Assembly (NCBI GenBank): GCA_030454085.1 | Contig: JAKDJD010000073.1 | Location: forward strand, 1-7,262 | Reading direction: 5' to 3' | Length of the DNA stretch: 7,262 nucleotides | Source of the DNA: Kocuria sp. | Lineage (GTDB): Bacteria > Actinomycetota > Actinomycetes > Actinomycetales > Micrococcaceae | Part shown: piece by piece, positions 1 through 5,621 of the stretch | How the letters are laid out: every line of letters starts with the position of its first letter | Numbering within the stretch: position 1 is the first letter of the stretch | Notes under the pieces: model-generated | The model's input: only the letters and a program-made list of their open reading frames with translations | What the model was told of the DNA's origin: nothing | Database searches by the model: none | Made by a program: the position numbers and the translations under genes

Positions 1-371
1 AGTTGATGAGCCTCTTGTGCCAGGAGGAATCTGTTGGAAAGCCAACCGCTGGAGACCCGCGAATGGGCCGAGGCCGAACTGGCCCCCTGGACCGTTCGGC
101 GCTGATTCGCGTCGCGGGGCACACGCCGATGGCACATCGCGATCACTCGTGCTGACCGGGCATGTCCGCTTCGGCAACGACGAACTCATCCGATCGCTCC
201 ACGGGAAGATCGGTGTCTGATACCAGGGAGCCGGGACGGTCGGCCAGGATTCGCCGCCCAGTCCTGGCGGTAGGGATGACACCGGGCAAGTACCAGCATT
301 CGTTGCGATGATCGTCATGAATGGTTCGAGCGAGAGGACGATTGCCAAAATCACAGTCCGACGGCGGCGAA
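1..371. other. Upstream stretch without a recognised gene
   Basis: No coding region can be supported here. Short open frames exist on both strands, but none has a recognisable motif, a convincing ribosome binding site or a family resemblance. Two foldable inverted repeats are visible: GCCAGGA (243-249) with TCCTGGC (262-268), and an interrupted hairpin built from CATTC (297-301)/GAATG (319-323) around ATGA/TCAT (308-318). Neither is followed by a T-tract, so neither is called a terminator. The stretch could be intergenic DNA or the decayed remnant of a gene that begins left of the window. Confidence 0.4.
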
Positions 372-389
372 GTTAACCTTCCGTTCATG
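372..389 (+). promoter_or_regulatory. PHO-box-like direct repeat upstream of pit
   Basis: Two heptamers, GTTAACC (372-378) and GTTCATG (383-389), repeat in the same orientation with an 11-bp period. This resembles the direct-repeat units (GTTCACC-like, 11-bp period) bound by PhoP-type response regulators upstream of phosphate-starvation genes in actinobacteria. The repeat lies about 45-62 bp upstream of the inferred transcription start, a position suited to activation. The second unit is imperfect. Assignment rests on motif, period, position and the phosphate-transporter target; binding is inferred. Confidence 0.45.
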
Positions 390-421
390 TATTCACCTCC
401 AGGACTTCAGCTCCATGTCCG

Positions 422-436
422 CATAATTCAGGTGTG
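422..436 (+). promoter_or_regulatory. Probable -10 element of a leaderless pit transcript
   Basis: CATAAT at 422-427 is a good -10 hexamer (5 of 6 with TATAAT). It ends exactly six bases before the GTG at 434, so transcription would start on the start codon itself. No Shine-Dalgarno sequence lies at normal distance before that codon, which fits a leaderless mRNA, a common arrangement in actinobacteria. The corresponding -35 position (about 399-404) does not resemble TTGACA, consistent with dependence on an activator at the upstream repeat. Confidence 0.5.
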
Positions 437-1717
437 GCACCTGAACTCATCATCCTCGCAATTGTCATCGTCACGGCGCTGGTCTTCGACTTCACCAACG
501 GCTTCCACGACACCGGCAACGCCATGGCAACGTCGATCGCGACGGGCGCCCTCAAACCCAAGGTGGCGGTCGCTCTCTCGGCGATCCTGAACCTGGTCGG
601 AGCGTTCCTCTCCATCGAGGTCGCAAAGACGGTCGGCAAAGAGGTCGTGAACTTGAATCTCACCTCTGGCAGCGACCTGATGATAATCGTGTTCACCGGT
701 TTGGTCGGCGGCATCACCTGGAATCTCCTGACCTGGTTGCTCGGCCTCCCCTCAAGTTCTTCACATGCCCTGTTCGGCGGCCTCATCGGTGCCACGATTG
801 CCGGTCTCGGACTCAGCGGCGTCCTGTGGACCAGCATTGTCGCCAAGGTCATCATCCCCGCGGTCGCTGCCCCGCTGGTCGCCGGAATCATCTCGACGGT
901 AGGCACCGCTCTCATCTACCGCTTCACGCGTTCCGTAGGCGACGAACAGAAAGAACGCGGGTTCCGCTGGGGACAGGTTGGCACCGCATCGCTGGTGTCA
1001 TTGGCCCACGGAACCAACGACGCCCAGAAGACCATGGGAGTTATTTTCCTGGCCCTGGTCGCCTCTTCCTCGATCGACCCGAGCGCCGATATCCCCTTCT
1101 GGGTCAAGCTCACCTGCGCCGCGGCGATCGCCCTGGGAACCTACCTCGGCGGGTGGCGGATCATCCGCACCCTGGGCAAGGGTCTCGTGGAAATCGAGTC
1201 CCCGCAGGGTATGGCAGCCGAGGGCGCCTCCGCAGCCATCATCCTGACCTCCTCCCACTTCGGTATGGCCCTCTCGACGACCCACGTGGCCACGGGATCG
1301 ATCCTGGGCACCGGACTCGGTCGTAAGGGCGCCGAGGTTCGGTGGGGAGTAGCCGGTCGGATGGTCGTCGCCTGGATCATCACCATCCCGGCGGCCGCGC
1401 TCGTCGGCGCCGTCACCTGGTTCATCGGGCACATGGTCGCCATGGTCTCCAACGAACTCGTGGGAGCGTTGGTCATCTTCGCCCTGCTCGTGGTGCTCGC
1501 CGGGTACATGTGGCACCGCTCCCGTCAGGCCCCCGTCACGCAGGACAACGTCAATGACCAGTGGGCCGAGGAAGAGACCGAAACGCCGGTCGTGGAACAG
1601 GTCGAGACAGCAGACCCGGACAACTCCTTGACCGGAACCATGGTTCACGCCAAGGTAGGCGAGATCATCGGTCATGATTCACGAGCCGGCGCCCACAAGC
1701 ACTTTTCCAATCAGTAA
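434..1717 (+). CDS. pit: PiT-family inorganic phosphate transporter
   Basis: A 427-residue integral membrane transporter that should take up inorganic phosphate across the cytoplasmic membrane by coupling to a cation gradient (PiT family). The N-terminal half carries the family signature GFHDTGN at residues 23-29, followed by the SSSSHA loop in the first half. The inverted second half repeats the signature as AHGTNDAQKTMG around His192-Asp196, then has SSHFGMALSTTHVATGS. Many hydrophobic spans surround these motifs. The last 70 or so residues form an acidic, non-membrane tail. GTG at 434 is chosen because the translation begins right at the family's usual first span, and the upstream frame is closed by a stop at 374. 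It heads a run of three closely spaced genes and probably starts from a leaderless promoter. Family assignment is firm; the exact coupling ion cannot be read from the sequence. Confidence 0.95.
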   Translation: MAPELIILAIVIVTALVFDFTNGFHDTGNAMATSIATGALKPKVAVALSAILNLVGAFLSIEVAKTVGKEVVNLNLTSGSDLMIIVFTGLVGGITWNLLTWLLGLPSSSSHALFGGLIGATIAGLGLSGVLWTSIVAKVIIPAVAAPLVAGIISTVGTALIYRFTRSVGDEQKERGFRWGQVGTASLVSLAHGTNDAQKTMGVIFLALVASSSIDPSADIPFWVKLTCAAAIALGTYLGGWRIIRTLGKGLVEIESPQGMAAEGASAAIILTSSHFGMALSTTHVATGSILGTGLGRKGAEVRWGVAGRMVVAWIITIPAAALVGAVTWFIGHMVAMVSNELVGALVIFALLVVLAGYMWHRSRQAPVTQDNVNDQWAEEETETPVVEQVETADPDNSLTGTMVHAKVGEIIGHDSRAGAHKHFSNQ

Positions 1718-1732
1718 CCCGGGAGTCCGAGC

Positions 1733-2029
1733 ATGAACTTTCTCCACCTTCTCTCGAATCTCGTTCCCGTGACGATCGCGGGATTGCTTCTCGGCGCCGG
1801 CCTCCCCGCGCTCTTTGCCTTGGGGATGCGGATCTCGGCCGGACAGACTCAACGGACCGAAGACGGCGGCGTCATCCAGGTGCGCCCTCCCTCCACGGTC
1901 ATGAGAGCCATCGGAGGGCTGATTTTCGCGATCATCCTGGTGGCCATCGTTATGGGCATCCTCTGGATCGCCAAAGATTTTCTGTTCCACATGACCGGAT
2001 TCAATTTCCTGGGTCTCGCCAAGAAGTAG
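1733..2029 (+). CDS. Small two-span membrane protein of the pit operon
   Basis: A 98-residue protein with two hydrophobic segments, roughly residues 8-33 and 59-84, separated by a short polar stretch (SAGQTQRTEDGGVIQVRPPS). It therefore looks like a hairpin-topology membrane protein. It starts 15 bp after the transporter stop codon, with a GGGAG ribosome binding site at 1721-1725, so translation is likely coupled to pit. No catalytic motif is visible. Its position suggests an accessory or regulatory subunit of the phosphate transporter, but that is inference from linkage. I cannot assign it to a named family. Confidence 0.8.
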   Translation: MNFLHLLSNLVPVTIAGLLLGAGLPALFALGMRISAGQTQRTEDGGVIQVRPPSTVMRAIGGLIFAIILVAIVMGILWIAKDFLFHMTGFNFLGLAKK

Positions 2030-2062
2030 GGACCGCAGCGGAGCTCTAGGAAAGGGGGCGAC

Positions 2063-2341
2063 ATGCGAAACCTTGTTGCCTCCGTGATCAGATGGCTCCG
2101 AGCCGGGTACCCCAATGGCTTGCCCTCGCAGGACTACGTACCTCTCGTCGCCGTACTCCGGCGGAGACTGGCCGAGGACGAAGTCGTCGATATCTGCCGC
2201 CAACTCATCGACGAAGGCGTCATGCCCGCCGGTAGCGTGGACATCGGTGTCGAAATCACGAAAATTACCGACGAGATGCCGTTGCCGGGTGACGTCGCCC
2301 GCGTCGAGGAACATTTGAAACACGTCGGCTGGGACCTGTAG
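2063..2341 (+). CDS. DUF3349 family protein
   Basis: A 92-residue soluble protein. The N-terminal pattern RWLRAGYPNGLPSQDYVPLVAVLRRRLAEDEVVDI is typical of the actinobacterial DUF3349 family (Rv0543c-like): a small helical domain of unknown biochemical function and about the same length as this protein. The last third contains an acidic ITDEMPLPGDVARVEEHL segment. It begins 33 bp after the small membrane protein gene and has a strong purine-rich ribosome binding site (AGGAAAGGGGG, ending at 2058) just before the ATG. It is probably the last gene of the pit operon. It faces the convergent minus-strand gene across about 170 bp. No role is claimed beyond linkage to phosphate transport. Confidence 0.85.
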   Translation: MRNLVASVIRWLRAGYPNGLPSQDYVPLVAVLRRRLAEDEVVDICRQLIDEGVMPAGSVDIGVEITKITDEMPLPGDVARVEEHLKHVGWDL

Positions 2342-2442
2342 CGAAAAATGCCGGGGCCGGTCGTGGCCGACTGCGCCGAGGCGCGGCTCCGGATGGTGCC
2401 GTCCTCAGGCGGACGTGGTTCCGGCACAGCCATCAGGCCCAT

Positions 2443-2477
2443 AAAAAACGCCGCCGCGCTCATGGAGCGCGGCGGCG
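2443..2477 (-). terminator. Intrinsic terminator of the minus-strand coiled-coil gene
   Basis: A perfect 12-bp GC-rich stem, CGCCGCCGCGCT (2449-2460) with AGCGCGGCGGCG (2466-2477), closes a 5-nt loop. On the minus strand it is followed directly by six T residues (complement of A 2443-2448). It lies 33 bp past the stop codon of the minus-strand gene. There is no T-tract on the plus side, so termination should be directional, and readthrough of the plus-strand operon would meet only the hairpin. Confidence 0.9.
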
Positions 2478-2509
2478 CTGTGCGGCGTCCGGGACGCCGG
2501 GGCAGTCAG

Positions 2510-3391
2510 TTACTTGTCATCCTGTCCCGACTTCGGAGCCTGGTGCTTGCCTGCGGGCTTTCCCTCGGCGTTGTTCTGCGAGGTGCCGCCCTGGCGAGGA
2601 GCCGAGGACTTGGTCTCGTCGGCCTTCTTGGTCTCCGAGGCCTTGTCCGCTGCGGGAGTGCCCTGAACCGGAGTGGCCGGCTTGTCCATTGGGGCACCGG
2701 GAGCCGGGTGGCTCGTGTCCTTGGGATCGTTCAGGGACTTGACCTCCTGGTTGGAAGGCGCGGCGGCCGAGGACGGCTTGCTCACCTTCTGCTCCGCAGG
2801 CTCGGCCTTGGCCCCGGCGGCCGAGGAATCGGCGGAATCCTTGGCAACGGGCTTCTTCTCGGCATCCGCCGGAGTCTTCCAGGGGTCCTCGACCGGGCGG
2901 GATGCACGCCACGCGGCGACGCCGGCAGCGGTGGCCGCTGCGAGCAACCCGAAGAAGACAAGGCCCTTGTGCGACTTCTTGTTGGCCTTCTTCTGCTGCT
3001 TGGCGAATTCCTCGGCCCGCTTCGCGGCTGCCTTCTGCGCCTTCTTCACGGACTTCTTGTCACCGGTGACCTTGGCCGCCAGCGCCTCGACCTGCGGGTG
3101 TGCCTCTGTGGAGTTCAGCTTGCCTGCGATTGCCGTGGCCGCCTCACCGGCACGCTCACGAGCATTGGCGACGGCGTTCTCGACGGCCGGGGTCGCACGA
3201 TCGATCTGCTCCTGGAGACGGGGCGCAACCTCCTTCTGCGCCCAGTCGTTGGCCTGATCGGCGCGCTGCTGCAACTTGTTGCTCAGCTCATTGACCTTGT
3301 CGACACCCTCGGAGTAGCGGGCGTTCGCCGTCTTCCGGGCCTCTTTCGCAGCCTGCTGGGCCTTCTTTTCAGCCTTCTTCTGGCATCCCAT
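2510..3391 (-). CDS. Lys/Ala-rich coiled-coil protein with one transmembrane span
   Basis: A 293-residue protein of unknown function. Residues 1-140 are rich in Ala, Lys, Glu and Gln with heptad-like spacing, suggesting a long helical or coiled-coil region. A hydrophobic span follows at about 143-161, preceded by the strongly basic KKANKKSHK, so the N-terminal part should be cytoplasmic and the C-terminal part extracytoplasmic. After a VEDPWKTP motif, residues about 172-293 are low-complexity Pro/Ala/Lys/Ser/Glu and probably disordered, perhaps spanning the cell wall. Cys3 is not in a lipobox context, so lipoprotein processing is unlikely. The start is secured by GAGGAGGT at 3397-3404, five bases from ATG. 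It is transcribed alone, divergently from the cyclophilin, and ends at a strong terminator. Similar single-span Ala/Lys-rich proteins occur in actinobacteria without known roles. Confidence 0.85.
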   Translation of the reverse strand: MGCQKKAEKKAQQAAKEARKTANARYSEGVDKVNELSNKLQQRADQANDWAQKEVAPRLQEQIDRATPAVENAVANARERAGEAATAIAGKLNSTEAHPQVEALAAKVTGDKKSVKKAQKAAAKRAEEFAKQQKKANKKSHKGLVFFGLLAAATAAGVAAWRASRPVEDPWKTPADAEKKPVAKDSADSSAAGAKAEPAEQKVSKPSSAAAPSNQEVKSLNDPKDTSHPAPGAPMDKPATPVQGTPAADKASETKKADETKSSAPRQGGTSQNNAEGKPAGKHQAPKSGQDDK

Positions 3392-3419
3392 GAGTTACCT
3401 CCTCGTGGATCCGGTGCGC

Positions 3420-3436
3420 CGACAGAATCTCTGTCG
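3420..3436. promoter_or_regulatory. Perfect 17-bp inverted repeat upstream of the minus-strand gene
   Basis: CGACAGA (3420-3426) and TCTGTCG (3430-3436) form perfect 7-bp arms around the spacer ATC. The repeat lies 29-45 bp upstream of the ATG of the gene ending at 2510. It could be an operator for a dimeric repressor or an mRNA hairpin just before the ribosome binding site. No specific regulator is recognised. Confidence 0.4.
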
Positions 3437-3603
3437 ACGCCATCCGTGGAAAACGGGATGTTTTACCGAGTCAGTTGTAGTCCACCTTCAGGATATGTAA
3501 TACGGCCCGAAGTGTCCCCAACCTCAAGGGGTGGGAGCGTGTTGTTTTCACTGTAGGCGGAACAGTGTTGGGGGTAGGGCGGCACCGTGGGAAAATATTT
3601 GTC

Positions 3604-4146
3604 ATGACTGCGATTCCCACTGCCAAAGCGACCCTCCACACGAACCACGGCGACATCGTGGTTAACCTGTTCGGTCACCAAGCGCCCAAAACCGTCAAGA
3701 ACTTCGTCGGTTTGGCCGATGGTTCCCAGGAATGGACCGATCCCAAGACCGGCGAGAAGAAGAACACCCCGCTCTACGAGGGTGTGATCTTCCACCGCAT
3801 CATCCGGGACTTCATGGTCCAGGGCGGCGATCCGCTCGGCCAGGGAATCGGCGGTCCCGGCTACCAGTTCGACGACGAGATCAGCCCGGACCTGGACTTC
3901 AACGAGCCCTACATGCTGGCCATGGCCAACGCCGGCATCCAGAACGGCAAGGGAACCAACGGCTCCCAGTTCTTCATTACCACCGTTCCGACCACTTGGC
4001 TCCAGGGCAAGCACACCATCTTCGGTCAGGTTGCCGATGACGATTCCAAGAAGGTCGTCGACGAGATCGAGGGCGTTGCCACGGGCATGATGGACCGTCC
4101 GGTTGAGGACGTCGTCATCAAGAACATCGATATCGAACAACTCTGA
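3604..4146 (+). CDS. ppiA: Cyclophilin-type peptidyl-prolyl cis-trans isomerase
   Basis: A 180-residue single-domain cyclophilin that should catalyse cis-trans isomerisation of Xaa-Pro bonds in the cytoplasm, as it has no signal peptide. The active-site signature is complete: FHRII with the catalytic Arg65, FMVQGGDP, NGSQFFITT, and WLQGKHTIFG containing the Trp that confers cyclosporin sensitivity in this family. Length and sequence match the short mycobacterial PpiA type. ATG at 3604 is preferred over an in-frame GTG at 3565, because the family starts with this MTAIPTAKATLHT segment and the upstream residues look non-coding. The ribosome binding site is weak (GGGA at 3589-3592). It lies divergent from the coiled-coil gene and is followed by a strong hairpin, then the rhomboid gene; cyclophilin next to rhomboid is a common actinobacterial order near the origin. 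Confidence 0.95.
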   Translation: MTAIPTAKATLHTNHGDIVVNLFGHQAPKTVKNFVGLADGSQEWTDPKTGEKKNTPLYEGVIFHRIIRDFMVQGGDPLGQGIGGPGYQFDDEISPDLDFNEPYMLAMANAGIQNGKGTNGSQFFITTVPTTWLQGKHTIFGQVADDDSKKVVDEIEGVATGMMDRPVEDVVIKNIDIEQL

Positions 4147-4185
4147 GTCCGAGAGAATCGGAACCGGGAGAACCCGGTGTATCGA

Positions 4186-4227
4186 AGAGCGAGGCCCTTC
4201 CGCTGTACTGCGGTTGGGCCTCGTTCT
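4186..4227 (+). terminator. Strong hairpin between cyclophilin and rhomboid genes
   Basis: AGAGCGAGGCCC (4186-4197) pairs with GGGCCTCGTTCT (4216-4227) over 12 bp with one G-U. The stem continues past a symmetric TT/TT internal loop into CCGC (4200-4203)/GCGG (4210-4213). It sits 40 bp after the cyclophilin stop. Only a short T-containing run follows, so it may be a weak terminator, an attenuator or an mRNA stabiliser that sets the ratio of the two products. Confidence 0.55.
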
Positions 4228-4267
4228 GGCTCTGGGCCTGCCACCTTCTGAGAGGAACCCCCCGTTC

Positions 4268-5095
4268 ATGAATCAGGAACCGCCACGGTACGGACAACGC
4301 GACGCCGCCGCCTCCCCTGGTGAAGGCCGGCCGGTCTGCCCTCGGCACCCGGACACTGTCTCCTACGTGACCTGTACTCGATGCCAACGCCCCGTATGCC
4401 CGCGCTGCCAGGTCCAGGCCCCTGTCGGTATCCAGTGCGTGGATTGTGTGCACGAGGTCGACCAGAATGCCCGACGTCGTGACCATGCACGGGGGCGAGG
4501 CGCGGGATTCCTGCCTGGCGGATCGGGGCTCACCGTCACCTGGACCCTGATCGCTGTGACGGTCGTTGTCTTCGTTCTGCAGTGGGTCATCCCGCGGCAC
4601 CTGGTCCTCAATACCCTGGCCTACGCCCCGATCCTCACCACTGCCGAGCCGTGGCGTCTCTTGTCCAGCGGTTTCGTCCATTCGCCGGGGAACCTGCTCC
4701 ATATCGCGTTGAACATGTACACGTTGTACATCTTCGGCGCCGCTCTTGAACCACGCATGGGGAGATGGAGATTCCTCGCGGTCTACCTGCTGTCGATCAT
4801 CGGCGGTTCCTTCGCCGTCTACCTGTTGGCGAGTCCGTACACACTGGTGGTCGGCGCCTCGGGTGGGGTCTTCGGCCTGTTCGGTGCCCTCTTTGCCTGG
4901 ACCCGATTCCGCGGGGGAGACACTCGAGGGCTGCTGGTTCTCGTGGCCGTCAACTTGGTGTTCGGGTTCCTGGTTCCAGGGATCGCTTGGCAAGCGCATG
5001 TCGGAGGCCTTGTGGTGGGAGCCGTGGTGGCGTGGATCTTCGACATCACGCAGCATCGGGGCCGGCGTACGGGTCGATCCGTCGGAAAGATGTGA
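4268..5095 (+). CDS. Rhomboid family intramembrane serine protease with Cys-rich N-terminus
   Basis: A 275-residue membrane protease expected to cleave transmembrane substrates within the lipid bilayer. Residues 24-60 carry Cys24, His27, Cys36, Cys39, Cys44, Cys47, Cys57 and Cys60, a zinc-ribbon or B-box-like metal-binding pattern often seen ahead of actinobacterial rhomboids. The rhomboid domain spans about residues 87-265 with about six hydrophobic segments. All key residues are present: His145 and Asn149 in HIALN, the nucleophile Ser198 in GASG, and His244 in AHVGG, matching the Ser-His dyad arrangement of GlpG. ATG at 4268 is used because AGAGGA at 4251-4256 precedes it and the family's Cys-rich domain follows. 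Upstream in-frame codons overlap the cyclophilin end and are not convincing. Physiological substrates are unknown. Confidence 0.93.
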   Translation: MNQEPPRYGQRDAAASPGEGRPVCPRHPDTVSYVTCTRCQRPVCPRCQVQAPVGIQCVDCVHEVDQNARRRDHARGRGAGFLPGGSGLTVTWTLIAVTVVVFVLQWVIPRHLVLNTLAYAPILTTAEPWRLLSSGFVHSPGNLLHIALNMYTLYIFGAALEPRMGRWRFLAVYLLSIIGGSFAVYLLASPYTLVVGASGGVFGLFGALFAWTRFRGGDTRGLLVLVAVNLVFGFLVPGIAWQAHVGGLVVGAVVAWIFDITQHRGRRTGRSVGKM

Positions 5096-5121
5096 TTACA
5101 AGATCTTCCGTCGATGGCAGG

Positions 5122-5288
5122 TTTTCCACAGGAGTTACCCACAGCTGTTAATAACTACAGGGCTGTAACTCCACACGTGTTAATAACCCTGTGGATGGCG
5201 GTCCTGCCCGCCAGGTCGGGGAGATGAGGAGTCTTGGCCTGTGAATCATCCCTCGGTTACCCACACCTGTGGAAAACTCTGTGCACAG
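5122..5288. promoter_or_regulatory. Cluster of DnaA-box-like 9-mers with twin GTTAATAAC motifs
   Basis: Compared with the DnaA box TTATCCACA (TTGTCCACA in many actinobacteria), this stretch has TTTTCCACA at 5122-5130, TTACCCACA at 5135-5143 and again at 5257-5265, and the exact complement of TTTTCCACA at 5268-5276, each one mismatch away. Weaker sites are the complement of CCATCCACA at 5190-5198 and the palindrome CTGTGCACAG at 5279-5288. Between them, ACAGCTGTTAATAAC (5141-5155) and ACACGTGTTAATAAC (5173-5187) are near-identical copies 32 bp apart. It could be a secondary DnaA-binding locus or part of an origin-proximal region. No dnaA or dnaN is in view, so it is not called oriC. Confidence 0.5.
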
Positions 5289-5554
5289 CTGGGGATTTCC
5301 GTATGGAGTGCAAGCGCCGAAAGTTGTAATTTTTGGTCGACCGGCGAGATTTTCGAGGCGCTGCCGGCGGCGGCCGAGGCCTTCGGAATCTCGATCCGGA
5401 AGAACATGAACAATTGACTAACTTCGTTCCATTCGAACAAAAAGGTCAATTACAATACTTCTTTCCCTGAGGCAATAGGACAAATCTTCGAATATCGAGA
5501 AGGCGCTCCGAGATTCAAATAAATCGCGCGCATCGGCATTGTGCCGGGGATCCA
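5289..5554. other. Non-coding AT-richer spacer with an inverted repeat
   Basis: No gene is supported here. The base composition becomes visibly AT-richer than the flanking genes from about 5400 to 5530. A 40-bp inverted repeat is present: AATTGAC (5412-5418) with GTCAATT (5445-5451), and an inner GTTC (5426-5429)/GAAC (5435-5438). It could be a regulatory operator or, given its closeness to DnaA-box-like sites, an easily melted segment. The hexamer TACAAT at 5451-5456 resembles a -10 element, but no matching -35 element is seen. Confidence 0.4.
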
Positions 5555-5581
5555 TTGACTTACGTTTGACTAGGGGTGACC
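5555..5581 (+). promoter_or_regulatory. Direct-repeat array upstream of the NlpC/P60 promoter
   Basis: TTGACT occurs at 5555-5560 and 5566-5571, and a related GTGACC at 5576-5581, giving TGACY units at 11- and 10-bp periods on one face of the helix. Relative to the inferred transcription start near 5622 they cover about -67 to -41. This is an activator-like position rather than a -35 element. The regulator is not identified; MtrA-type control of cell-wall hydrolase genes is known in actinobacteria and is one candidate. Confidence 0.35.
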
Positions 5582-5606
5582 GGGGATACCTAAGAAAAAG
5601 TCACTG

Positions 5607-5615
5607 TGCTATATT
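5607..5615 (+). promoter_or_regulatory. Extended -10 promoter of the NlpC/P60 gene
   Basis: TGC-TATATT (TG at 5607-5608, hexamer 5610-5615) matches an extended -10 promoter, which tolerates a poor -35. The expected -35 position, about 5587-5592, indeed lacks a TTGACA-like sequence. Transcription would start near 5622, giving a leader of about 213 nt. Confidence 0.5.
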
Positions 5616-5621
5616 GAGTCC

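Noticed and set aside
1..220. Transposase remnant left of pit
   Set aside because: Some frame fragments look protein-like, but no transposase motif, terminal repeat or target duplication could be seen.
143..388. Minus-strand open frame of 81 codons before pit
   Set aside because: No family resemblance or ribosome binding site, and its start would overlap the probable pit control region.
2396..2427. Terminator for the pit operon (GTGCCG/CGGCAC hairpin)
   Set aside because: Only 6 bp in the outer stem with an asymmetric interior and no T-tract after it; too weak to call.
2348..3556. Long plus-strand open frame opposite the coiled-coil gene
   Set aside because: It is antisense to the minus-strand gene, which has a strong SD, sensible domain structure and terminator; the plus-strand translation is low-complexity Arg/Leu/Gly, typical of a shadow frame in GC-rich DNA.
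5122..5530. Chromosomal origin oriC
   Set aside because: DnaA-like boxes and AT-rich DNA are suggestive, but the boxes are imperfect and few, and dnaA, dnaN or other origin-flanking genes are not in the window.
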